64,000 nucleotides of DNA, taken from contig NZ_CP014169.1 in assembly GCF_001717955.1 (NCBI RefSeq), positions 186,001 through 250,000 on the forward strand, in the 5' to 3' direction. The translations under genes and the position numbers were made by a program. The stretch's first letter is position 1. Each line of letters opens with the position of its first letter. The notes beneath the pieces are model-generated. The model was not told the origin of the DNA. It saw only the letters and a list, made by a program, of their open reading frames with translations, and made no database searches. This DNA comes from Sphingomonas panacis (GTDB taxonomy: Bacteria > Pseudomonadota > Alphaproteobacteria > Sphingomonadales > Sphingomonadaceae). Below, piece after piece: positions 44,074 to 53,151 of this stretch.

Positions 44074-44167
44074 CTGTCCCCAAGCCGGCCGCGCTTGAGG
44101 GCAGGGTTTTCCGAATTCGGGGGACTGACTGATCGTCATCCCGGAAGGTGCGGAGACCAGACATTGG

Positions 44168-44404
44168 TCACGCAAATCCCGGAAGCTCACGCGCAGACTT
44201 TTCCAGCGTATCTCTGAAATCCGGATGTGCGATCGCAATCAGCGCTTGGGCGCGCTCCTTCATGCTCTTCCCCTTGAGTTCCGCGCTGCCATATTCGGTT
44301 ACGACGATATGCGTGTCGGTGCGCGGCGTGATCGCAGCCCCCGACAGGGCGGGAACTACGCGAGACACCGAACCGCTCGCGGCTGTTATCTCCTCCGATC
44401 AACG
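44168..44404 (-). pseudogene. C-terminal fragment of an acetyl-CoA hydrolase/transferase family gene
   Basis: The minus-strand frame reads GSVSRVVPALSGAAITPRTDTHIVVTEYGSAELKGKSMKERAQALIAIAHPDFRDTL, the conserved C-terminus of acetyl-CoA hydrolase/4-hydroxybutyrate CoA-transferase proteins (family length about 430-500). The upstream nine-tenths are missing, with a stop just before the preserved part. It lies between the AraC fragment and the acyl-CoA ligase in the same orientation, so these were probably once one operon. Confidence 0.75.
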
Positions 44405-44499
44405 CGCGCTTCAATCCCTTCGGCGCCTTTGCGATCCCGGTTCGCCTTCATTGCGAGCGGATGAAGCGGTCAACCTCAGCGGCGGCAGCTGAAGTATCG

Positions 44500-46128
44500 T
44501 CATGCTGCGGTTCGCAGATCTTTTCTGAGGATTTTGCCGGAGGGTGATTTGGGTATGGCGTCGATGAAGGCCACGCGTCGGATCTTCTTGTGGGGGGCGA
44601 CCCTGGCGGCGATGAAGGCCATGACGTCGTCGGCGCTGAGCGGTGCGTCACCCCGGCGAACGATGTAGGCCATGGGGATTTCCTCGCCGTCGTTGTCGGG
44701 CACGCCGATGACCGCCGCGTCACCGATCGCTGGGTGGGTCAGGAGCAACGCTTCCAACTCGGCCGGTGGCACCTGATAGCCCTTGTACTTGATGAGCTCC
44801 TTGAGCCGATCGACGATGAACACACGGCCCATGCTGTCGATCCGCGCGAGGTCGCCGGTATGCAGGAAGCCATCGGCGTCGATCGTCTCGGCGGTCGCTT
44901 GCGGGTTGCCGAGATAACCCAGCATCACATTTGGCCCGCTGACCAGCAATTCGCCGGGCTTGCTCAGCCCTTCCGTCGGCGGCAGGATGTCGTTGCCGGT
45001 CGCGGGATCGACGATCCTGTTGATCGTGTTGGGAACGGGCCAGCCGCACGAGCTGAGCGGCGCCAGCTCGCCGAACAGGCGCAAGCCGCGATCCGCGGGC
45101 ATCAGGTGGCTGACGGGGCTGAGTTCGCTCATCCCATAGCCATGGATCATTCGTACCTTCAGACGCTCCTCGACCGCGGCGCCCAGCTCGCTGTCGAGCG
45201 GGGCGGCGCCCGACAATATGGTGTTGAGCGAAGAGAGGTCGTACTGGTCGACTAGGGTGTGCTTGGCCAGCGTGACGGCCACCGGTGGCGCGATGAACCC
45301 ATAGGTGATCCGGTGACGCTCGATGGTGTCGAGGAACTCCGTCAGATCGAATCTGGGCATGACGACGAGCGTCGCGCGGGCTTGCAGCGCGGCGTTGAGC
45401 AGGACGGTCATGCCGTAGATGTGGAAGAAGGGCAGCACGGCGATGATTCGGTCGTCGCGCTTTATGTCGAGCAGGGGCCGAATCTGCGCCATGTTGGCGA
45501 CCAGGTTGCGATGGGTAAGGATCACGCCTTTAGGATTGCCGGTGGTGCCCGAGCTATAGGGCAGGGCGGCCGGGTGGATGGCAGGATCGAAGACGGCCTG
45601 CGGAGCGTGGACGGTTCGCGCAAGAATGTCGGCGAGGCTGGGATGTCCGGTCGCGATTCGGGGCCCGCCGTCCAGCAGGATCACATCCTCGCGCGCGATT
45701 CCGGCGGTCGCTGCCGCTTCCAATGCGTGTGGCAACAGCGCCGTCGCGGTGATGAGCAGTGAGGCCTTCGCGTCGATGAGCTGCTTGGCGATGTCGTCCG
45801 CTGTGAACAGCGCGTTGACCGTGGTCGCCGTGGCGCCAGCCCGCAAGATGCCGTGGAAGGCGATGGCGAACTGGGACGAGTTCGGGGCGAGAAGCCCCAC
45901 GACACTGCCCGGTCCCACGCCGCGCAAGGCCAGCGCTCCGGCCATCGCAATCACCCGCACGCGCAGCTCGCGGTAGCTGGTTTGCGCGCTATTGGCGCTG
46001 TCGATGAGGGCAGTCCGGTCGAGGTCCTGCTCGTCGATCTCGGCAAACAACGCATCGAAGACGCTCGACGCAGGAATTTCCACGTCCGCAAAGGGGCTGG
46101 CGACGCTCACGTCACAGGCCCTCACCAT
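44500..46128 (-). CDS. acyl-CoA ligase (4-coumarate-CoA ligase-like, ANL superfamily)
   Basis: A 542-residue adenylating enzyme. The P-loop-like A3 motif YSSGTTGNPKGV, GYGMSELSP, GELLVSGPNVMLGYLGNPQATAETID, the hinge region HTGDLARIDSMGRVFIVDRLKELIKYKGYQVPPAELE and the catalytic Lys in PKSPSGKILRKDL are all intact, and length fits 4CL-type ligases. It converts a carboxylic acid to acyl-CoA through an acyl-AMP. It is the only intact gene in a minus-strand stretch whose neighbours (aldehyde dehydrogenase, CoA-transferase, AraC) are decayed, so it may be kept for a different job or be on its way to decay. Confidence 0.92.
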   Translation of the reverse strand: MVRACDVSVASPFADVEIPASSVFDALFAEIDEQDLDRTALIDSANSAQTSYRELRVRVIAMAGALALRGVGPGSVVGLLAPNSSQFAIAFHGILRAGATATTVNALFTADDIAKQLIDAKASLLITATALLPHALEAAATAGIAREDVILLDGGPRIATGHPSLADILARTVHAPQAVFDPAIHPAALPYSSGTTGNPKGVILTHRNLVANMAQIRPLLDIKRDDRIIAVLPFFHIYGMTVLLNAALQARATLVVMPRFDLTEFLDTIERHRITYGFIAPPVAVTLAKHTLVDQYDLSSLNTILSGAAPLDSELGAAVEERLKVRMIHGYGMSELSPVSHLMPADRGLRLFGELAPLSSCGWPVPNTINRIVDPATGNDILPPTEGLSKPGELLVSGPNVMLGYLGNPQATAETIDADGFLHTGDLARIDSMGRVFIVDRLKELIKYKGYQVPPAELEALLLTHPAIGDAAVIGVPDNDGEEIPMAYIVRRGDAPLSADDVMAFIAARVAPHKKIRRVAFIDAIPKSPSGKILRKDLRTAA

Positions 46129-46233
46129 GGCTTGACCCAGCGGCGCGGTGGTCTCGATCGCGTCGAGGGGGAAGTGCCTCTGACTGGATGGCGGATTTGA
46201 ACAACATGGTCTCCCAAGGCAGGAAAGGCGAAC

Positions 46234-46680
46234 TCACCCGCGCTGCGCAGAGGCAAAGATTGCGGGCAGGGCGGTCCATCGGGGCGAGGCGGCGAAGCGC
46301 GTGAGCAGGCGTCCGGTTGTCGCGGCCGTGCGGTTCGTGACGAACCAGGGCGGCCGGGGTGATAGGGTGAGCTCGCCATGCAGCGCAGGTCGGAACGACC
46401 CGCGCAATACGGTCCGCTCCGACCCGTCCAGAAACAGCGCGTTACGCACAACCTCGATGCCGCTCTACACGTTTTCGATCGTGTGGCCCGGAAAGGCGCC
46501 CCAGTTAGCGGTCGCTGTCAGATACCCGAAGCCGGTTCAGGCATTCAGTCCACCATGCTGTGCCGTAGCGTAATTCGGCGATCGCGTCTGTGACCACGGG
46601 GCCGAGTTCCGTAATGAGATTGACCCCAAGCATTCGCGACAACCGTTCCCGCCGACACGATTACGGCGTCTTTCAGGGGA
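46234..46680 (-). pseudogene. aldehyde dehydrogenase C-terminal remnant with nonsense codons
   Basis: In minus-strand order I read RMLGVNLITELGP, ELRYGT, then after a frame change GLNA-stop-TGFGYLTATANWGAFPGHTIENV-stop-SGIEVVRNALFLD, and finally GELTLSPRPPWFVTNRTAATTG and FAASPRWTALPAIFASAQRG. The two stops fall where Trp (TGA for TGG) and Gln (TAG for CAG) would be expected. The C-terminal signature belongs to a branch of the aldehyde dehydrogenase superfamily that I cannot name exactly. The catalytic half is missing. Confidence 0.7.
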
Positions 46681-46792
46681 AGCGACATCCGATGCCCAGC
46701 ATGAGCGTCCAGGCAACCTTGCAAAGCCGCCTGAGCTAGTCCAGATCAAGGTGCACGGACATCGGCTTCATGGTCCAGGGGACCAGCACCGA

Positions 46793-47002
46793 TCAGGCGG
46801 CCTGTTGTTGGCGGCTGATCAGGCCGAGATTGGCTTTTCCGGTCTCCCCGATATTTGCTGCGGGATGTTCCCGGATCACGACGTTGATATGCTCGCACGA
46901 CGAGCCGATCGCTTCGTTCGTTACGGCAACCATGCGTTTGACGATTTCGATCTTCTGCTCGTCCGACAAGCCCAGTTCGATGTCGCATTGAATGAAAGGC
47001 AT
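46793..47002 (-). CDS. 4-oxalocrotonate tautomerase-family protein
   Basis: A 69-residue tautomerase. After Met removal Pro1 (MPFIQCDIE) would be the catalytic base, followed by the family helix LSDEQKIEIVKRMVAVTNEAIG and the strand INVVIREHP; an Arg in VIREH fits a 4-OT substrate ligand. It converts enol and keto forms of dienoates. The start is ATG 47002, 2 bp downstream of the stop of a second tautomerase gene, so the two are co-translated and may form a heterohexamer as in heterohexameric 4-OT and CaaD enzymes. Confidence 0.85.
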   Translation of the reverse strand: MPFIQCDIELGLSDEQKIEIVKRMVAVTNEAIGSSCEHINVVIREHPAANIGETGKANLGLISRQQQAA

Positions 47003-47004
47003 GA

Positions 47005-47289
47005 TCATTCTCCATGGTGTGGTGTTCGGGAAACCTTGCTCTTGGCTTCGTTGCGCAGACGCAGCTGCGCGGCGCCGGCGATGTCTTCGCCATTCGGTCC
47101 CGGCACATAGTCAGGTATATGTTCGCCGGCGTCGAGGAAATTGAAGCCGGGCATCTCGCGAGTAACGACGAAGATGTTGTCGATCGACACGCCGGCGACA
47201 TCGATAAGAACCTGGCTCAGTCCCTTCGCGAGCCGGCTCTTCTGCTCCTTCGTGCGTCCGTTGCGAATGTCGCATGTAATAATCGGCAT
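47005..47289 (-). CDS. 4-oxalocrotonate tautomerase-family protein
   Basis: A 94-residue tautomerase with Pro1 after Met (MPIITCDI), RTKEQKSRLAKGLSQVLIDVAG as the family helix, and NIFVVTREMPGFNF with the equivalent Arg. It has a longer C-terminal tail (about 25 residues) than the canonical 62-residue enzyme. It lies 2 bp upstream of the shorter tautomerase in the same direction. Pairing of unequal tautomerase subunits is known in trans-3-chloroacrylic acid dehalogenase and heterohexamer 4-OT; whether that applies here is inference. Confidence 0.85.
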   Translation of the reverse strand: MPIITCDIRNGRTKEQKSRLAKGLSQVLIDVAGVSIDNIFVVTREMPGFNFLDAGEHIPDYVPGPNGEDIAGAAQLRLRNEAKSKVSRTPHHGE

Positions 47290-47337
47290 TAGCCTTCCTT
47301 TCTCAGGCTCACAGTCACTCCACGTTGATCGCCGCGC

Positions 47338-47631
47338 CTATGGCCTCGGCTCAAGCCCTGATCCGAACACATACTTCCACTCCTGAATCTCAACGGATCC
47401 ATAGAGTTCGAGCGCGCGGAACGGATCCTTGGCCGCCCAGTCCTCTGCGGCCGCAAGGTTCGCGACATCGAGCAGGAAGAAGCCGCCCACGGCATGTCCG
47501 TCAGGACCAATCAGCGGGCCGGCAGCGACGATACTCGAGCCACTGCCCTTGATATATTCAAGATGGGCCGGACGGTTATTCAACCGCACCTGCTCCATCG
47601 ACGCGTTATCCCGGCAGTGCACTGCAAACAT
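47338..47631 (-). CDS. YciI-family protein
   Basis: A 97-residue YciI-like protein: MFAVHCRDNASMEQVRLNNRPAHLEYI with the conserved His, AAGPLIGPDGHAVGGFFLLDVANLAAAEDWAAKDPF with the conserved Asp-Pro. YciI folds are ferredoxin-like dimers related to muconolactone isomerase; biochemical roles are mostly unknown, although some act on chloro- or muconolactone-like compounds. It sits between the tautomerases and the 2-keto-4-pentenoate hydratase-like gene, so a role in ring-fission product isomerisation is plausible. Confidence 0.82.
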   Translation of the reverse strand: MFAVHCRDNASMEQVRLNNRPAHLEYIKGSGSSIVAAGPLIGPDGHAVGGFFLLDVANLAAAEDWAAKDPFRALELYGSVEIQEWKYVFGSGLEPRP

Positions 47632-47705
47632 CCTAGATCCTCTCACACATTCGATATGCCCTCAGGCGCACTCCCATCACGAGCGCCTGAGACATATGAC
47701 TGGTG

Positions 47706-48467
47706 TCAATCGACGGCCGAAAACTCCACGGATCCAATGCCGGAAAAATGAGCCACGAACCTGTCGCCAGCGTGGATCGGCTGTTGGCGCAGGAACGAGC
47801 CCGTCATGATCAAAGAGCCCGGCACGAGTTTGGCGTCGTACCGTTTCAAACGCTCCTTCAGCCAGAGCAGCGAATTGAGCGGATTGCCGAGGACTGCGGA
47901 ACCGTCGGCCGAACCGACCGTCTCTCCATCGACCTCAAGGCGGCATTCGACCTTCGAAAAGTCTAGATCAGCGGGGATCGGGATGCCTTTGCCAAGGACG
48001 ATGGCGGTGTGCTCGGCGTTGTCAGCCATCGCTCCGCCGAAGTCGGTGATGGGCACGCGTTTTTCGATAAGCTCGAAAGCGGGAAAGCATTTCAGCACCG
48101 AGGCGCGGGCGTTGTCGAGGGTCTCCGCCGACAGGATATCCGCGGTGATCTCGAAGCAGATCTCGCATTCCGCATGGGGCTGGACGAGTTCGGCAATGGC
48201 TAGCTCATGCCCGTTGGGGTAGTTGCGCGACGTTCGTAAACTCCCGAAAGCCGGCTCGGTGATGCCCAGTTGCTGCTGCACCGCCGGATTCGTCGCGGCC
48301 ACCTTCCATCCGATGCGCATGTCGCCTTCGCGGTCCCGAAATTCCTGCATGAGGATCTGGACGCGAAAGCCGTCGTCGGCGTCGAGAATATTGGCATAGC
48401 GATTGGGAACGCCGACAGCATTTCGGGCTTCCCAAAAAGCCTCGGCGACTTCAGCGATGTTCGACAA
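47706..48467 (-). CDS. 2-keto-4-pentenoate hydratase-like (FAH superfamily)
   Basis: About 254 residues of the MhpD/HpaH/DmpE-type family: VAEAFWEARNAV, MRIGWKVAATNPAVQQQLGITEPAFGSL, CEICFEITAD with the metal-binding Glu pair, FPAFELIEKRVPITDFGGAMADNAEHTAIVLG, NPLNSLLWLKERL and ITGSF-like LIMTGSF near the C-terminus. These enzymes hydrate 2-hydroxypentadienoates or decarboxylate oxalocrotonate with Mg2+. TTG 48467 with AGGGGA six bases upstream is proposed, overlapping the preceding FAH gene by 17 bp; ATG 48491 is the alternative. The pairing with tautomerases points to a meta-cleavage-like lower pathway. Confidence 0.87.
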   Translation of the reverse strand: MSNIAEVAEAFWEARNAVGVPNRYANILDADDGFRVQILMQEFRDREGDMRIGWKVAATNPAVQQQLGITEPAFGSLRTSRNYPNGHELAIAELVQPHAECEICFEITADILSAETLDNARASVLKCFPAFELIEKRVPITDFGGAMADNAEHTAIVLGKGIPIPADLDFSKVECRLEVDGETVGSADGSAVLGNPLNSLLWLKERLKRYDAKLVPGSLIMTGSFLRQQPIHAGDRFVAHFSGIGSVEFSAVD

Positions 48468-49356
48468 GATGCTTCCCCTCTGCCGCCGCATTGCCTTGAG
48501 ATGCATCTTCGTTCGCGATGACATTTCGCAACAGGCCGATTCCCTCGACCTCGATTTCGCAAACGTCGCCATCCTTCATCCACAAGGGTGGAGTGCGGCC
48601 GGCACCGACGCCTGCAGGGGTTCCCGTGATGATCACATCGCCAACCTCAAGCCGCAGGGTCTGGCTCAGATCCGAGATGAGCGCGGCGACCGAGAAGACG
48701 AGGTCACGGGTGTTGGCGTCCTGCACCACCACTCCGTTCAGCCGCGTCTGGATCGAAAGCCCTGATGCGCCTGCAGGAAGCTCATCGGCGGTGACGAGAT
48801 AGGGTCCGAAGGCACCGGTGCCATCGAAATTCTTCCCGATCGTCCATTGCGGTGTACGCAGCTGAAAATCGCGTATCGAGGCATCATTGAACAGCGCGTA
48901 GCCAAGCACATGCGACAGCGCATCCTCGGGCGAGATATAGCGCCCCCCTTTGCCAAGCACGACGGCGACCTCGCCCTCGTAGTCGAGCTGATCGGATTGC
49001 CGCGGCTTGAGGATCGGCGCCTCGTGACCGATGAGGCTGGAGGCAAAGCGGGGAAACACCGTGGGATGGTCGGGAACTTTGAAACCCGTCTCCTTGGAAT
49101 GGTCGGCATAGTTCAGGCCAACGCAGATCATTTTCGAGGCGCCGGTTATGGGCGGGAGAAAATCGATCGCACTCAGATCAATCTGCTCGCCGGCGGACAG
49201 GGCCTCGCCGAGATCGGAAACATCCTTTTTCGTAAGCAGGGCTGGTGTGAGGTCGCCTGGATACCCCTCTTGCGAAGCGGTGAAACCGTGAAAGCTTTTG
49301 CCGTCTCCCACCGCAAGGCCGACCTCGCCATCCTTTGAAAAGCGCAAGAAGCGCAT
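48451..49356 (-). CDS. fumarylacetoacetate hydrolase-family protein
   Basis: A 302-residue FAH-domain enzyme. KMICVGLNYADHSKETG, PTVFPRFASSLIGHEAPI, the metal-binding motif YEGEVAVVLGKGGRYI (Glu-x-Glu), GYALFNDASIRDFQ and the closing ITGTPAGVGAGRTPP are all present. The family hydrolyses C-C bonds of acylpyruvates or dehydrates 2-keto-3-deoxy sugar acids with Mg2+. ATG 49356 has GGAGGAAAG upstream. First gene of the minus-strand operon and divergent from the GntR gene. It could be an acylpyruvase, oxaloacetate decarboxylase or 2-keto-3-deoxy-pentonate dehydratase. Confidence 0.9.
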   Translation of the reverse strand: MRFLRFSKDGEVGLAVGDGKSFHGFTASQEGYPGDLTPALLTKKDVSDLGEALSAGEQIDLSAIDFLPPITGASKMICVGLNYADHSKETGFKVPDHPTVFPRFASSLIGHEAPILKPRQSDQLDYEGEVAVVLGKGGRYISPEDALSHVLGYALFNDASIRDFQLRTPQWTIGKNFDGTGAFGPYLVTADELPAGASGLSIQTRLNGVVVQDANTRDLVFSVAALISDLSQTLRLEVGDVIITGTPAGVGAGRTPPLWMKDGDVCEIEVEGIGLLRNVIANEDASQGNAAAEGKHLVEHR

Positions 49357-49528
49357 CAGCTTTCCTCCATCCACGACAGTTTCGTTGTTCTGACCAGGCG
49401 ACGCGCTCGGCGGCGGCGAAGTCCGTTGATCGGACGCTCGCAGGGCTAATCACCGGTATCCATCGAGTCAAATAAAATCTTTTTTCTGGCGTTTGACGGG
49501 ATTCCGTCGTTCGCTTAGGCTGAGGCGC

Positions 49529-50191
49529 ATGAACAAACCTTCGAGCGTCAGCCTGACTGAGGCCACCTATCACCGTACCCGCGCCTACATCCTGAGCGCC
49601 CAGGCGAAACCCGATGACAAGCTCAAGGTCGCCGATCTGGCGGCTGTGATGGGGGCCAGTCCAAGCGTCGTACGCGAAGCCCTTTCGCGTCTTGTTTCCG
49701 AAGGGCTTGTGGTGGCCGAGCCGCAGCGAGGGTTCCGGGTAGCCCCTTTGGAACTGTCCGATGTCCGTCACCTCTTTGAAGCGCGTATCAAGATCGAGTG
49801 TGCATGCCTGTCGGGAGCGATCCGCAATGCGGACCTGGGCTGGGAAGGCCGGGTCGTGGCAGCGCTGCACGAGCTGGCTCGGACGCCTGAGGAACGCGGC
49901 GTGCGGGAAGATAGCGTGTCGGCCCATTGGGCCACCGCCCATTCGATTTTTCATCAAGTTCTGGTCAGCACCTGCCCCAATCCATGGTATCTGAAAATCA
50001 GAGCCAACTTGTATCTCCACAGCGAGCGCTTTCTGGCGCTCGCGATGGTGTCTCGCCCTACCGACAGGGACCTTCTTACAGAGCATAACGAGATTGCGGA
50101 GGCTGCCATCGCCCGCGACGAACCTGCCGCATGTGCGTTGATGACCTTGCATCTCAACCGGACCGTGAAAGAGTTCTGCTTGAGCGAGTGA
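49529..50191 (+). CDS. GntR-family regulator, FCD-domain
   Basis: A 220-residue GntR regulator: residues about 8-65 are the winged helix (TEATYHRTRAYILSAQAKPDDKLKVADLAAVMGASPSVVREALSRLVSEGLVVAEPQRGFRVAPL) and the C-terminal two-thirds the FCD ligand domain with conserved His residues (HWATAHSIFHQ, LTEHNEIAEAAIARD) that bind metal in this family. It is divergent from the FAH-hydratase-tautomerase operon and co-directional with the IlvD/Edd gene, so it probably represses one or both in response to an organic acid. Confidence 0.9.
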   Translation: MNKPSSVSLTEATYHRTRAYILSAQAKPDDKLKVADLAAVMGASPSVVREALSRLVSEGLVVAEPQRGFRVAPLELSDVRHLFEARIKIECACLSGAIRNADLGWEGRVVAALHELARTPEERGVREDSVSAHWATAHSIFHQVLVSTCPNPWYLKIRANLYLHSERFLALAMVSRPTDRDLLTEHNEIAEAAIARDEPAACALMTLHLNRTVKEFCLSE

Positions 50192-50627
50192 TCGCTCGCG
50201 CCACGCTGCGCAGATTCCAAGATGTTCACCGGCGGCCGGCCTCGTCCAGGCGGTAGCGGCCTGTTCCATGCGCGCGCCTTTGCGTCCGCTTCTTGGGGTG
50301 AACACCGCCCTCCGGAGCGCCTAACGGCGCCCGGCGCTCCAGATGGATCGTCACGGCGGCGCGGACCGTCGCAAAAAAGATGTTGTTGATAATATCGAGA
50401 TTATTGACGCGAAGGATTTTGGCGACTAGACCCGCCGGACGCTCATAAAGACACGCCGCGATCTGTGGTGAAGTCGGCATGTGCAAGTGGCCACGCGACG
50501 CGAGGGTGGTTTCCCGCCCCATGGCCTCGAGGACGTCTGACGAGACGGGCACGAATGCCCGCCGACGGGTTCATGCCGTCCGTGCCGCATCGTGCGGTGA
50601 TCGGATGGGATCAGGTGGGGATAAATA
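50192..50627. other. gene-free region before the dehydratase gene
   Basis: These 436 bases contain no recognisable gene. A minus-strand frame at 50226-50552 reaches about 108 codons but has no family similarity and no ribosome site. The AT-rich stretch around 50375-50405 (with TTGTTGATAATATCGAG) could belong to a promoter, but I cannot place one firmly. No repeat was noted. Confidence 0.4.
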
Positions 50628-52355
50628 GTGGACGCTGAACGCTCAGGAAAACAGGGCCTGCCCAGTCGGCATGTCACGGAAGGCTATGAGCGCGCATCCC
50701 ACCGGGCGTTACTATATTCGATGGGCCTCACCAAACAGGAAATCGACCAGCCGTTTGTCGGCGTGGTTTCCTGCTGGAACGAGGCGGCTCCGTGCAACAT
50801 AGCCTTGATGCGGCAGGCGCAAGCCGCGAAGCGCGGCATCGTCCGCGGCGGCGGCACGCCGCGCGAGTTCGCGACGATCGCGGTCACGGACGTCCTGGCG
50901 ATGGGGCACGAAGGGATGCGCTCCTCGCTCCCCTCTCGTGACTGCATCGCCGACTCGGTGGAACTGACGGTACGCGGTCATGCCTATGATGCCCTGATCG
51001 GTCTCGCCGGCTGCGACAAGACATTGCCGGCCCTGATGATGGCCATGATTCGGCTCAATGTCCCGTCGATCTTCATTTATGGCGGCTCGCAACTGCCTGG
51101 TTCGCACGACGGGGCGTCGATCACCGTGCAGGATATGGTGGAGGCTGTGGGCAAGCATTCCGTGGGCGCTCTATCGGCCGAGGAGTTGGAAGAGATGGAG
51201 CGGGTGGCGTGCCCCTCGTCCGGTTCCTGTGGCGTCCAGGCGACCGCGAACACAATGGCATGCGTCTCGGAGGCGATCGGCCTCGCCCTGCCGTACTCCT
51301 CTGGCGCGCCGGCAGCCTATCTCAGCCGTGATGCGCTCTGTGTCCTGTCTGGCGAAAAGATCATGGAACTGGTCAGGAACCGTATCCGCCCTCGCGACAT
51401 CGTCACCCGGCAGGCGCTCGAGAATGCCGCCGCTGTTGTAGCGGCGTCGGGCGGCTCCACGAATTCGACGCTCCATTTGCCGGCGATTGCGCATGAATGC
51501 GGGATCTCGTTCGATCTCTTTGATATCTCTGCGGTATTTAACCGAACGCCTTATGTTGCGGATCTCCAGCCTGGTGGGAAGTACAACACCAAAGAAATGT
51601 TCGACGCTGGCGGCGTTCCTTTGCTGATGAAAACGCTTCTCGAGGGCGGCTACATCCACGGGGACTGTTTGACCGTGACTGGGCAGACAATTGCCGAAAA
51701 CCTGGCCGGCGTGAAGTGGAACCCGAACCAAAACGTCATCAGTGCGGTTGGCAATCCCAAAAGCCCCAGGGGCGGCGTCACTGCGCTTCGCGGAAACCTG
51801 GCGCCTGAAGGCGCGGTCGTTAAGACGGCGGGCATCGCAAAGACCAGCTTTAGCGGTCCGGCGCGCTGCTTCGACAATGAGGAAAGCGCGTTCGCGGCGG
51901 TTCGGGATCGGCAGTATGAAATGGGCGATGTGATCGTCATCCGCTACGAGGGCCCCAAAGGGGGGCCCGGCATGCGTGAAATGCTGGCGACGACAGCGAT
52001 GCTCTACGGGCAGGACACCTCGGGAGAGGTAGCGCTGGTCACCGATGGCCGCTTCTCTGGTGGGACCAGGGGCTTCTGCATAGGTCATGTCGGCCCCGAG
52101 GCAGCCGAGGGCGGCCCGTTGGCGCTGCTGCGCGACGGCGACATCATCGATATCGATGTTGTCGAAGGCACGCTCGACGTTCGTCTGACCGATGACGAGT
52201 TGCGCGCGAGGCGTGCGGCCTGGAAACCCCTTGGACCGGGCCGGTACCGGTCCGGTGCGATCTGGAAATATGTTCAGCAAGTCGGCCCCGCGTACCAAGG
52301 CGCGGTGACCCATCCTGGCGCCCTGGCTGGGGAGGCAACTTACGCAGACATCTGA
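50628..52355 (+). CDS. dihydroxy-acid dehydratase family (IlvD/Edd)
   Basis: A 575-residue dehydratase. Three cysteines expected to hold a 2Fe-2S or 4Fe-4S cluster are seen: the Cys in [23 protein letters not shown] and [76 protein letters not shown] and [17 protein letters not shown] complete the family pattern. It dehydrates 2,3-dihydroxy acids, in branched-chain amino-acid synthesis or as a sugar-acid (arabonate, xylonate) dehydratase. Being next to a GntR regulator and a FAH-family gene, and not to ilvBNC, a catabolic sugar-acid role is possible. GTG start; the true start may be slightly downstream. Confidence 0.9.
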   Translation: MDAERSGKQGLPSRHVTEGYERASHRALLYSMGLTKQEIDQPFVGVVSCWNEAAPCNIALMRQAQAAKRGIVRGGGTPREFATIAVTDVLAMGHEGMRSSLPSRDCIADSVELTVRGHAYDALIGLAGCDKTLPALMMAMIRLNVPSIFIYGGSQLPGSHDGASITVQDMVEAVGKHSVGALSAEELEEMERVACPSSGSCGVQATANTMACVSEAIGLALPYSSGAPAAYLSRDALCVLSGEKIMELVRNRIRPRDIVTRQALENAAAVVAASGGSTNSTLHLPAIAHECGISFDLFDISAVFNRTPYVADLQPGGKYNTKEMFDAGGVPLLMKTLLEGGYIHGDCLTVTGQTIAENLAGVKWNPNQNVISAVGNPKSPRGGVTALRGNLAPEGAVVKTAGIAKTSFSGPARCFDNEESAFAAVRDRQYEMGDVIVIRYEGPKGGPGMREMLATTAMLYGQDTSGEVALVTDGRFSGGTRGFCIGHVGPEAAEGGPLALLRDGDIIDIDVVEGTLDVRLTDDELRARRAAWKPLGPGRYRSGAIWKYVQQVGPAYQGAVTHPGALAGEATYADI

Positions 52356-53151
52356 AGCGTTCTCCCCAGTGCGGAAATTTGCGTGGTGAGCGGCCAAATG
52401 AACCAAGCGTATTGATATAGTATAAGTAAGGGACGTATCCGGGACAAGTCCAGACGAAGAAAGCAATTCAAGATGAGTGGCGTGGGCTATGAAGGATTTT
52501 CGGACGCGGCGGCGTTGGATGGTTTCACCTTGCTGAACGCCCCGGCCGTGGCTGGGAAACTTGAAAAGCAAAATCAAGATTCAGGTAGTGGGTCCAAGGC
52601 CGCGAGATCTGAGATACCAGTTCCTCAAATCGACAGACTGATTGATTACCCGAACCGGGCGTCAGCATCGTGACGGCACATAAGCGACTCCTGGGCGTCC
52701 AGAAAGTCCTGATCCCCACCGCGACGGGATCGGCCGGACACTTTGCGGCATTGAGGACTGAGATTACCGCCGGACCGGCCGGGATCGCTTGGCAGTTGCC
52801 GTACCTGAGAGGGAACGATCGCGTTCCAGCTTGTTTCATCCGCAGGGTCTGCTTCAGCGATACGACGTTCTGCAAGCGTCGGACAGTCGCCGTGTATGTG
52901 GGGGAAGCGCCAAGTTCTTCCTCTCCAAGCACGCGAGGCGCGACCCTCGATATTGGTCCTAGTCGTTTCAACAGCGCGAGCCCGACGGTGTTCATCAGCC
53001 AATGGGCGAATAATCGGCATCTGGAGCGATCAAAAGGACCACTGGAAGGAAACTATCTCAGCAACGCGGCGATCGGCCGGCAGGAGTTCAACACGGGCTG
53101 GATCATGCGTGATCGGGATCCCTCCGCGGGTCCAGGATGGAGGCCATGCTC
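52356..53151. other. 796-bp region without a recognisable gene
   Basis: Open frames exist on both strands (for example 52473-52673 and 52670-53155 on plus, 52525-53020 on minus), but none matches a family I know and base use is less biased than in neighbouring genes. A local AT-rich stretch at 52408-52430 (ATTGATATAGTATAAGTAAG) is promoter-like. It may contain degraded coding DNA. I cannot identify it. Confidence 0.4.

Noticed and set aside
50226..50552. 108-codon minus-strand frame upstream of the IlvD/Edd gene
   Set aside because: No family similarity and no ribosome-binding site; the C-terminal part is Arg/Gly-rich as in shadow frames.
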